Translations under genes and position numbers: made by a program
In this document: piece after piece, positions 11,201-13,071 of the stretch
Layout of the letters: every line of letters begins with the position of its first letter
Numbering within the stretch: position 1 is the first letter of the stretch
The notes under the pieces: model-generated
Seen by the model: only the letters and a program-made list of their open reading frames with translations
The model's database searches: none
Told to the model about the DNA's origin: nothing
Assembly (NCBI GenBank): GCA_028565715.1
Contig: JAOXYC010177468.1
Location: 1 to 13,071, forward strand
Length of the DNA: 13,071 bases
Direction of reading: 5' to 3'
Source: Phoronis pallida
Lineage: Eukaryota > Phoronida > Phoronidae

Positions 11201-13071
11201 AGAATCCAAAATTTGAGGACTCCATTTACCCAGCATTAGATAAATTCATTTGTCAAGCATTTAATAATAATCTGAAAATGTATTTTGGAAAATACAAAAG
11301 TGACATCCAGCATTCCTTGATAGACAATATATTAATGGAACTTACAAGGGTTTCTCACTTGGTTGAGCGCCGATAGCTGCGAATACATTCGTCATAGCTG
11401 GGGCAGGTGCTACACCAGCACTTACACTGTAATAGATAAAATGAGTTTTAATACATAATAAGCACATGGGCAATAGGTATTCAGGAGGAACCAAATGTGC
11501 TGTCAGCTAAATAATGAAAGGTAGCTAAGTCTAAACTTCTATAAGAGAACAGTTATGCAAATAAATGTCCATCATTGCCTTTTTCTTAATATAAAGCTTG
11601 TACCATATGTTTGCAGAATACCTACTGCAAAATGCTTATTTGAACAAAATCCCACATTTGAGAGTTTTTCAGTCAGACCCAGTGTCCACTCTGTTTATTT
11701 GGCAGTCAACAATGATGTTCAGCATCATTCAAATTGTTTCGTATGTTAAAACTTACATTGGTTTCTCATTTGGTTGAGCCCCAATAGCCTGCATGACATT
11801 GGTAAGTCCTGGGTTGGGTTGCATTGGTGTTGCCCTCTGTGGGACAGCTCTCTGATAGTCACCACCCACGGCTCTCTGAGGTCCAGCATTCTGGGATACC
11901 GCTCTCTGTGCTCCACCAACGGCTCGCTGTGCTGGTTTATCACTCACAGCCCTGGATGGAAAATATGGAATAGAATGTTACAAAAATCTGTGTTAGAATT
12001 ACTGATCTTAAAAGTGCATGGCTTATATGCTTGTCCCAGAACACGAAAACCCAGAATCTAATATCGGACAATTGATAAAGGTAAAATTGCTTTAAAACAG
12101 TTTGGCTTTTTAAGTTACAATAATTCCCCTTGAGTCTGATAAATTTACTGTTCCTGTCATGGCTGTCTCGTTAGCTCAGTTGGTAGAGCACTCGCTTAGA
12201 ATGCAAGCCTGCCGTGGGTTTGAGTCCCATGATGGGTCAGAAAATTTTTTCAGATTCCAAATTTATCTATATAATTAATTGTCGTCACAGCAGTGATCTG
12301 TTAATTATATCCATTTATTATTCAATAATATACCCTCAACTGACAACCATAGCACTAAAATATTACCAATGAATGAATAATCAAAGGTAGTCTTAAAATG
12401 CTATTAATATACCTTTGATTCAAAATGAAAACATGAAAACATGTAAACACAGACCTGCTTGGCCCTTGTTGTTGTTGCTGTTTCTCTTGTTGTTGTTTCC
12501 ATCGTTGTTTCTGTTTAGCAAACACATCCTCTCTCTTTTTCTCCAACTGATCTTTGATCTGCTTGGCACGTGCATCGGCTTGGTTCTGCACAAAAAAAGA
12601 AATAATCACTTTAGAATAATGAGAAATTGAACATGCTCCTTGTGTGAAACGGGCGAACACCCCTTGTGAAGAAACATGACTTTGCTGGCTCAACTATTAT
12701 AGAAGATCAGTATTTAAATGACTATAATTCTGTTCCACTGGAATTTTACCTTGTTTAATTCTCTGGATCTTCGGAAACATCTTGTTTCCTTCAATGGAGT
12801 TGCGGGAAATGAGATGTTTCCGAAGATCTAGAGAATTAAACAAGGTAAAATTACAGTGGAACAGAAGAATAATCATTTTTAAATGATTATAATTCTGTTT
12901 AAAAATATCATACATCCTGGATGGATGAAGAATTGCAATTTATTATAGTAGATCAGTGTTATTGTAGTGTAAACAACCTTAACAACTAAATGTACTCTTA
13001 CCCTTAGTGCCTCAATCTTTTTTCGTCTTGCTTCAGGGTCAAACTTGGGATCACCGAGCGCCTGACTCACA
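2127..13071 (-). CDS. NEK1: NEK1 orthologue (NIMA-related Ser/Thr kinase 1), C-terminal part, 5' truncated by the window, 16-17 exons
   Basis: Joined exons give one open frame of about 738 residues: 13002-13071 (partial), 12455-12585, 11757-11951, 11346-11426, 10757-10864, 10132-10180, 9597-9732, 9021-9182, 8254-8611, 7694-7769, 6892-7014, 5609-5721, 5337-5398, 4484-4648, 3700-3842, 2949-3081, and tentatively 2127-2239. All introns are GT-AG and all phases match. Motifs recalled from vertebrate NEK1 appear in the right order: KDQLEKKRE coiled coil, ILKKLNEK, VIGLTTGHFD, MLRTCSMPDLSKLF, MEKLLKG, EEWESDND, HEDEDE, LYQKILNLVLADGAYLE. NEK1 is a serine/threonine kinase of basal bodies, cilia and the DNA-damage response. 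The catalytic domain is not in this window, so activity cannot be judged. The close paralogue NEK5 lacks this conserved C-terminal block as far as I recall, which favours NEK1. Human NEK1 is about 1,260-1,290 residues, so roughly the C-terminal half is here. Confidence 0.9.
2240..2948 (-). other. NEK1: Last NEK1 intron (tentative), no element seen
   Basis: Bounded by the donor GTAAGGG at 2942-2948 and the tentative acceptor at 2240-2241. The interior is AT-rich and has no inverted repeat or tRNA-like head that I can find. An open frame at 2384-2566 on the minus strand has no recognisable motif. Confidence 0.45.
2949..3081 (-). CDS. NEK1: NEK1 exon: conserved C-terminal domain, HEDEDE to ADGAYLE
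   Basis: A 133-nt exon encoding residues 658-701. It begins ALHEDEDEAVEDGHKMVS and continues TLLGKPNEHLYQKILNLVLA then DGAYLE. Acceptor gtttttctag|GCT, donor TAGAAG|GTAAGGG, phase 0 to phase 1. It is closely similar to AIHEDEDENIE...[24 protein letters not shown] at the very end of vertebrate NEK1. Only a few residues should follow in the human protein, so the stop must be just downstream. Confidence 0.95.
3334..3496. mobile_element. MITE-like element with 39-bp terminal inverted repeats
   Basis: Left arm 3334-3372 (AATGGGCGACTCGAGAACAG...) and right arm 3458-3496 (...GTTCTCCAGTCGCCCATT) are reverse complements with 3 mismatches over 39 bp. About 85 bp lie between them. It lies in the intron between the last two firm NEK1 exons. 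The termini are sharp, but I find no obvious flanking target-site duplication, so the superfamily is open. It is markedly richer in GC than the intron around it. Confidence 0.8.
3497..3630. repeat. GC-richer repeat-like block next to the inverted-repeat element
   Basis: Directly adjoining the inverted repeat is a block of about 130 bp whose composition (GCGGATCCTGCCCCAG, CCCGCGACAGGCTAGC) differs sharply from the AT-rich intron. It may be part of the same composite insertion or a separate dispersed repeat. No internal promoter, arms or coding frame are visible. Assignment as a repeat is by composition only. Confidence 0.4.
3700..3842 (-). CDS. NEK1: NEK1 exon: start of conserved C-terminal domain
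   Basis: A 143-nt exon encoding residues 611-657: NDNDEDGNDTMFGDSEED, then TFCRLEQSRLELEDQLGCDVF and MKAYKTVQ. Acceptor tttgttaacag|AT, donor GTTCAG|GTGGGTG; phase 1 to phase 0. LExxRLxLEDQLGxxxFxxAYKxVQ aligns with the [25 protein letters not shown] region of vertebrate NEK1. That C-terminal domain is the reported binding site for C21orf2/CFAP410, a partner needed for ciliogenesis and genome maintenance. Confidence 0.94.
3987..4092 (+). mobile_element. tRNA-derived SINE-like element, copy 1
   Basis: The head folds as a tRNA: D arm GCTC/GAGC at 3996-4012, anticodon arm 4014-4030 with GGC at positions 34-36, T arm CTGGG/CCCAG at 4035-4051. Box A TAGCTCAGTTGG and a near-consensus box B GGTTCCATTCC are present. 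The acceptor stem is degenerate (a C-A mismatch and three G-U pairs) and position 33 is C, so a working tRNA is unlikely. A T6 run and CAGTCTTCAAATT tail follow. The element is flanked by TAGGACT at 3980-3986 and 4093-4099, a likely target-site duplication. The tail is shared with copy 2. Confidence 0.75.
4271..4475 (+). mobile_element. MITE family A, copy 1, with perfect 9-bp target-site duplication
   Basis: The element is 4280-4466 (187 bp), bounded by GAGTCATTT at 4271-4279 and 4467-4475. The ends are imperfect inverted repeats: TAGACTCTACTCCAGCCC at the left and, read as reverse complement, TAGTCTCTCCCACACCC at the right. It shares a GC-rich core (CTGTAACAATCGCGGGGGG) with an inverted copy at 10532-10721. 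No coding capacity, so it is non-autonomous. The right duplication ends eight bases from the donor of NEK1 exon 4484-4648. Confidence 0.88.
4484..4648 (-). CDS. NEK1: NEK1 exon: acidic linker ending EEWES
   Basis: A 165-nt exon encoding residues 556-609: GVSNKKPKKSKAPHNGSS, a S/E/D-rich middle (ESVDETDSVPE), then GKEEWES. Acceptor atattttgaag|GA and donor GAATCTG|GTAGGTTC; phase 1 to phase 1. EEWES joined to DNDND in the next exon matches NEEWHSDNSD in vertebrate NEK1. A basic KKPKKSK patch could act in nuclear localisation (inference). A second AG three bases inside is an alternative acceptor preserving the frame. The donor lies eight bases from the target-site duplication of a MITE. Confidence 0.9.
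4649..4982 (-). other. NEK1: NEK1 intron segment, nothing recognised
   Basis: AT-rich intron sequence between the acceptor of exon 4484-4648 and the foldback element. A short near-palindromic patch, GCTTGTCACATGATTCGTCACATGACA (4861-4887), repeats TCACATGA twice. I see no coding frame or transposon end here. Confidence 0.5.
4983..5317. mobile_element. Large foldback (palindromic) element
   Basis: Left arm about 4983-5142 and right arm about 5159-5317 are reverse complements with scattered mismatches and small indels, separated by only about 16 bp. Landmarks are ACTTGCATCTGAGTCAAAAA at 5081-5100 matched by its inverse at 5201-5220, and CGAGTCCTTTGATGAACATA matched near 5227-5246. The whole unit would fold into one hairpin of roughly 150 bp. 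Open frames on both strands here are a consequence of the palindrome. The element ends about 20 bases from the donor of NEK1 exon 5337-5398. Confidence 0.85.
5337..5398 (-). CDS. NEK1: NEK1 exon: DEADEEDMKSLRETMEKLL helix
   Basis: A 62-nt exon encoding residues 535-554, DEADEEDMKSLRETMEKLLK. The first base completes a Phe codon with the preceding exon, giving DDEDDFDEADEED, which parallels SEDIVFEETDTD...LQASMEQLL in human NEK1. Acceptor atttccag|T, donor TGAAAG|GTATAT; phase 2 to phase 1. It borders directly on a large foldback element in the downstream intron (4983-5317). Confidence 0.9.
5609..5721 (-). CDS. NEK1: NEK1 exon: highly acidic segment
   Basis: A 113-nt exon encoding residues 497-533, of which 22 of 37 are Asp or Glu (DEDTQDEDKQTPEAEEHTPE, then a GEEEDEQKQEESDDEDD tail). 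Two TPE sites occur. Acceptor catttttag|GAT, donor GATTT|GTAAGC; phase 0 to phase 2. Vertebrate NEK1 is likewise acidic after its DLSKLF motif (DEIEDEN...SEDIVFEE). Low complexity makes this exon weak alone, but both splice phases and its position fit. Confidence 0.85.
6107..6415 (-). other. Unassigned 102-codon ORF inside a NEK1 intron
   Basis: Opens with ATG (MIVFPSHCTFVRKLSKFVCE) and ends at TAG, with TATA-free upstream sequence. It contains several Cys and aromatic residues, but I recognise no domain. It runs in the same direction as NEK1, without consensus splice sites that would join it. It may be a relic of a mobile element, a nested gene exon, or chance. Its CpG-rich context differs from the rest of the intron. 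Confidence 0.25.
6475..6594 (+). other. Unassigned 39-codon ORF divergent from the 6107-6415 ORF
   Basis: Reads MSEVAKNTVVWKRLNGRFTR and continues KPNGKMWESSYSLTGYLSS before TAA. It starts 60 bases from the divergent minus-strand ORF, an arrangement resembling a bidirectional promoter. The composition looks protein-like (basic, Trp at two places) but the length is too short to judge. I do not recognise it. Confidence 0.2.
6892..7014 (-). CDS. NEK1: NEK1 exon: MLRTCSMPDLSKLF motif
   Basis: A 123-nt phase 0-0 exon encoding residues 456-496. It opens with MLRTCSMPDLSKLFHTVD, nearly identical to MLRTCSLPDLSKLFRTL of vertebrate NEK1, and ends SVDVAYLGGGDSQ. Acceptor cacatttcag|ATG, donor AGTCAG|GTAGGC. 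An in-frame ATG lies upstream in the intron, but the consensus acceptor and the conserved upstream exon show the methionine is internal. Confidence 0.95.
7079..7467. mobile_element. TIR element with perfect 9-bp target-site duplication (family B)
   Basis: The element is 7088-7458 (371 bp). GATAACAAC flanks it at 7079-7087 and again at 7459-7467. Its ends are inverted repeats: AAGAACCCATCACCTTAGAA at the left, matched at the right by TAGATTCTAGGTGATGGGTTCTT read in reverse (one 1-base indel over about 23 bp). No transposase frame is present, so it is non-autonomous. The right end has a GC-rich patch (GCGCAGCGCGGCCAGCGC). The ends differ from those of family A. Confidence 0.88.
7694..7769 (-). 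CDS. NEK1: NEK1 exon: VIGLTTGHFD motif
   Basis: A 76-nt exon encoding residues 431-455, SSLKGDSAEVVIGLTTGHFD then VPLKS. Acceptor ctcttttag|A, donor AAATCC|GTAAGTATT; phase 2 to phase 0. VVIGLTTGHFD corresponds to LLIGLSTGLFD in vertebrate NEK1, where it also directly precedes the MLRTCS motif. It is one of the strongest points of recognition in the window. Confidence 0.93.
7770..8253 (-). other. NEK1: NEK1 intron, one short hairpin only
   Basis: AT-rich intron between the largest exon and the VIGLTTG exon. The one visible structure is a 9-bp inverted repeat, ATCCCTGCT at 8032-8040 and AGCAGGGAT at 8065-8073. The open frame overlapping its right half on the plus strand is an antisense shadow of the adjoining exon. 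Confidence 0.5.
8254..8611 (-). CDS. NEK1: NEK1 exon: largest exon, S/T-P rich linker and acidic tail
   Basis: A 358-nt exon, residues 312-429 plus split codons (phase 1 to phase 2). It begins PAISGLTQ, then carries many proline-directed S/T sites in a tandemly repeated SPRP(L/V)TPK unit, followed by TPQRLFEKVQLDEDDEGK and an acidic stretch ending ELEEIDDDVEDSVPAV. Acceptor tgtttacag|GT, donor CTGTGTT|GTAAGTGG. The composition is that of an intrinsically disordered, phosphorylatable region. The open frame on the opposite strand of this exon is a shadow. Confidence 0.9.
8612..9020 (-). other. NEK1: NEK1 intron, nothing recognised
   Basis: AT-rich intron with good splice sites at both ends. 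GTGAAAGAT occurs twice (near 8769 and 8823), part of a short imperfect direct repeat that includes AAAGTGAAAGAT. Open frames on both strands here have no recognisable motif. Confidence 0.5.
9021..9182 (-). CDS. NEK1: NEK1 exon: linker with RKQWGGA motif
   Basis: A 162-nt exon encoding residues 258-310, including NPDERPLPVRKQWGGAAGTA and then LNALQGANIIDSSTVKI. Acceptor tttacag|CA, donor CTGCAG|GTACAC; phase 1 to phase 1. The RKQWGGA...L..L.GA.I pattern parallels the RRAWGKSP...LKILGEAEL segment of human NEK1 as I recall it. An alternative acceptor a few bases away is possible but would shift the frame. Confidence 0.88.
9183..9596 (-). other. NEK1: NEK1 intron, nothing recognised
   Basis: AT-rich intron with an A-rich run near 9294-9312 (ACAAAAAAATAAATAAAAAA) followed by T-rich sequence. 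No inverted repeat, tRNA-like head or coding frame was seen. Confidence 0.5.
9597..9732 (-). CDS. NEK1: NEK1 exon: linker with two KWG motifs
   Basis: A 136-nt exon encoding residues 212-256. It contains RGKWGAPIQPAEEL and, 16 residues on, ERPKWGQAPVNLQGLGLEET. Acceptor ttttttttacag|TCA, donor GGAGG|GTAATG (minus strand; plus-strand AC at 9595-9596), phase 0 to phase 1. Vertebrate NEK1 also has isolated KKWE and RRAWG motifs in this linker. No domain is recognisable and the segment is probably disordered. Confidence 0.88.
9869..9996. mobile_element. Short inverted-repeat element, arms about 38 bp
   Basis: Left arm 9869-9908 (AATGCGTTTTAAGCATTACA then TATGTTTCAT) and right arm 9959-9996 are reverse complements with one base change and a 3-base indel. 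About 50 bp separate the arms. Total about 128 bp, non-coding. A target-site duplication is not evident. It lies in the NEK1 intron 9733-10131. Confidence 0.8.
10132..10180 (-). CDS. NEK1: NEK1 exon: KKDILKKLNEK helix
   Basis: A 49-nt exon encoding residues 196-211, SIQQQKKDILKKLNEK. Acceptor gtttttag|G, donor GAAAAG|GTGGGTT. It starts in phase 2 and ends in phase 0. ILKKLNEK corresponds to the REILRRLNEN motif that follows the coiled coil in vertebrate NEK1, which anchors the alignment at this point and supports inclusion of a very short exon. Confidence 0.9.
10181..10522 (-). other. NEK1: NEK1 intron segment before the MITE, nothing recognised
   Basis: Intron sequence between the short ILKKLNEK exon and MITE copy 2. 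It contains a plus-strand open frame (10232-10510) opening with ATG but with no motif, splice context or family resemblance, so I do not treat it as a gene. Confidence 0.5.
10523..10730 (-). mobile_element. MITE family A, copy 2 (inverted relative to copy 1)
   Basis: The element is 10532-10721 (190 bp), bounded by ACCCGAAAT (10523-10531) and ACCCAAAAT (10722-10730), a 9-bp duplication with one difference. Terminal inverted repeats are TAGACTGAACTCAGCC and TAGACTGCACTCCAGCC. Its reverse complement aligns with copy 1 over most of its length, with the best match in the first 80 bp and a more diverged second half. The 9-bp duplication would suit a Mutator-like or Merlin-like transposase source (inference). 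Confidence 0.88.
10757..10864 (-). CDS. NEK1: NEK1 exon: third copy of the AIG module
   Basis: A 108-nt phase 2-2 exon encoding residues 160-194: VSAGGVGPAGGMTNIFAAIG, then an acidic tail IDTEQNDAPDDDIND. Acceptor ccatttcag|T, donor GACAC|GTAAGTTG. The VSAG...MTN(I/V)FAAIG core repeats the upstream exon. Human NEK1 as I recall it has a single, weakly similar stretch (VTSALKEVGVDSS) just before its ILRRLNEN motif, the same relative position as here, so this copy is probably the ancestral one. Confidence 0.88.
11000..11068. repeat. Perfect 24-bp palindromic arms, 21-base loop
   Basis: AAGTTGAGTAAATTATAATT plus CGAA at 11000-11023 is exactly reverse-complementary to 11045-11068. The 21-base spacer contains CCCACCGG. 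With no mismatch in 24 bp, it is either very young or maintained. It may be a minimal foldback element. It lies in the intron between duplicated exons 10757-10864 and 11346-11426. Confidence 0.9.
11346..11426 (-). CDS. NEK1: NEK1 exon: second copy of the AIGAQP module
   Basis: An 81-nt phase 2-2 exon encoding residues 133-158, VSAGVAPAPAMTNVFAAIGA then QPSEKP. The acceptor is ctattacag|T and the donor CCCTT|GTAAGTTCC. It is similar in DNA and protein to the neighbouring exon at 10757-10864 and to the 3' half of 11757-11951. Its length is a multiple of three with equal phases, so it could be skipped without breaking the frame. That alternative splicing occurs is inference. Confidence 0.88.
11427..11756 (-). 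other. NEK1: NEK1 intron between duplicated exons, no element seen
   Basis: A 330-base AT-rich intron separating the first and second copies of the AIGAQP module. It has consensus splice sites, with donor GTAAGTTTT. No transposon or SINE visible; a plus-strand frame at 11555-11749 has no motif. Confidence 0.5.
11757..11951 (-). CDS. NEK1: NEK1 exon: QRAV repeats plus first copy of the LTNVMQAIGAQPNEKP module
   Basis: Encodes residues 68-131 with split codons at both ends (phase 2 to phase 2, 195 nt). The first half repeats Q-R-A (V/T) five times (QRAVGG, QRAVSQ, QRAVGG, QRAVPQ, QRATP), preceded by a sixth RAV created across the splice junction. The second half is LTNVMQAIGAQPNEKP, clearly homologous to the next two exons. 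Acceptor ttttccatccag|GG, donor CCAAT|GTAAGTTTT. The repeated part is low-complexity and I assign it no function. Confidence 0.88.
12165..12265 (+). mobile_element. tRNA-derived SINE-like element, copy 2
   Basis: The tRNA-like head has box A TAGCTCAGTTGG, D arm GCTC/GAGC (12174-12189), an anticodon-like arm CTCGC/GCAAG with loop TTAGAAT, and box B GGTTTGAGTCC with a T arm at 12214-12230. The acceptor stem does not pair properly and the anticodon arm has a mismatch, so it is not a working tRNA. After a T6 run it continues CAGATTCCAAATT, matching the tail of copy 1. The 5' and 3' limits are approximate because I find no convincing target-site duplication. Confidence 0.68.
12455..12585 (-). CDS. 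NEK1: NEK1 exon: coiled coil with poly-Q end
   Basis: Encodes residues 24-66, starting NQADARAKQIKDQLEKKRED and continuing to WKQQQEKQQQQQGPS. The acceptor is tttgtgcag|AAC and the donor AGCAG|GTCTGTG. It starts in phase 0 and ends in phase 2 (AG of a split Arg). The KxxKDQLEKKREDxFxKxKxxW pattern matches the KEQLERKR...W coiled-coil core of vertebrate NEK1, which is used for protein contacts and oligomerisation. The CAA/CAG run encoding the Q stretch is a potentially length-variable microsatellite. Confidence 0.9.
12716..12879. mobile_element. Long hairpin (foldback) element
   Basis: Left arm 12716-12790 and right arm 12803-12879 are reverse complements over about 75 bp with few mismatches; the core ATTTTACCTTGTTTAATTCT on one side is exactly inverted on the other, and the loop is about 12 bases. 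A 22-bp imperfect direct repeat (CTATTATAGAAGATCAGTAT...) at 12694-12715 and 12940-12961 surrounds it. The AATGATTATAATTCTGTTT next to the right arm repeats the left terminus in direct orientation. It lies in the first visible NEK1 intron (12586-13001). Confidence 0.85.
13002..13071 (-). CDS. NEK1: NEK1 exon (partial, 5'-most in window): coiled-coil start
   Basis: Encodes VSQALGDPKFDPEARRKK followed by IEALR, fragment residues 1-23. It runs off the window edge, and its first base (13071) is the last base of a split or truncated codon. The donor on the minus strand is AGG|GTAAGAG (plus-strand AC at 13000-13001), ending in phase 0. It joins directly to NQADARAKQ in the next exon, giving a highly charged heptad-like segment as in the coiled coil that follows the kinase domain in NEK1. 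The in-frame ATG seen when translating from 13070 would be an alternative GTG-start artefact, not a real start. Confidence 0.85.

Noticed and set aside
11774-12061. Plus-strand open frame over the QRAV exon
   Set aside because: It is antisense to a confirmed NEK1 exon and runs into the intron with no splice support.
12165-12237. Functional tRNA with AGA anticodon
   Set aside because: A serine tRNA would need a long variable arm, the acceptor stem does not pair, and the tail matches the other SINE-like copy.
1-13071. CRISPR array, prophage, bacterial operon or integrated virus
   Set aside because: No regularly spaced direct repeats, no compact same-strand genes with ribosome binding sites, and no viral protein motifs were seen; the window is an intron-bearing animal gene.

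Overview
The window is animal nuclear DNA. It is AT-rich, and its coding sequence is broken into short exons with GT-AG introns. One gene occupies most of it, on the minus strand. I recognise it as the 3' (C-terminal) part of a NEK1 orthologue (NIMA-related serine/threonine kinase 1, a cilium and DNA-damage kinase). The evidence is a set of collinear motifs recalled from vertebrate NEK1: a charged coiled coil with a DARAK...KDQLEKKRE core, ILKKLNEK, VIGLTTGHFD, MLRTCSMPDLSKLF, EEWESDND, and the terminal HEDEDE...LYQKILNLVLADGAYLED block. The divergent sequence, AT-rich introns and abundance of small transposons suggest an invertebrate, perhaps a mollusc or another lophotrochozoan; that placement is inference.

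Layout in gene order (right to left): sixteen exons run from 13071 to 2949 (the first is cut by the window edge), plus a tentative terminal exon at 2127-2239. I checked every junction by hand: all are GT-AG and every codon phase joins without a shift. The result is one reading frame of about 738 residues. The kinase domain lies beyond position 13071. The encoded part is a coiled coil (13071-12455), a Q/R/A/V-rich segment followed by a triplicated short exon module (11951-10757), a coiled-coil remnant (10180-10132), KWG-motif and phospho-motif linkers (9732-8254), the conserved VIGLTTG / MLRTCSxPDLSKLF block (7769-6892), an acidic stretch (5721-4484), and the conserved C-terminal domain (3842-2949), which in vertebrate NEK1 is the region reported to bind C21orf2/CFAP410. 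Positions 1-2126 hold the probable 3' UTR and AT-rich flank, with no gene I can support.

The introns are full of small mobile elements, nearly all visible as inverted repeats. Two copies of one MITE family lie in opposite orientation, each bounded by a 9-bp target-site duplication (4280-4466 and 10532-10721). A different TIR element has a perfect 9-bp duplication (7088-7458). Foldback or palindromic elements lie at 3334-3496, 4983-5317, 9869-9996, 11000-11068 and 12716-12879. Two tRNA-derived SINE-like copies share a tail (3987-4092 and about 12165-12265). The largest intron (5722-6891) carries two small divergent ORFs of unknown nature.

The most noteworthy points are the tandemly duplicated phase 2-2 exons in the NEK1 linker, the unassigned MITE families with 9-bp duplications, and the opposite-orientation MITE pair flanking nine consecutive exons. 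I do not see a bacterial-style system, a CRISPR array or a virus here.
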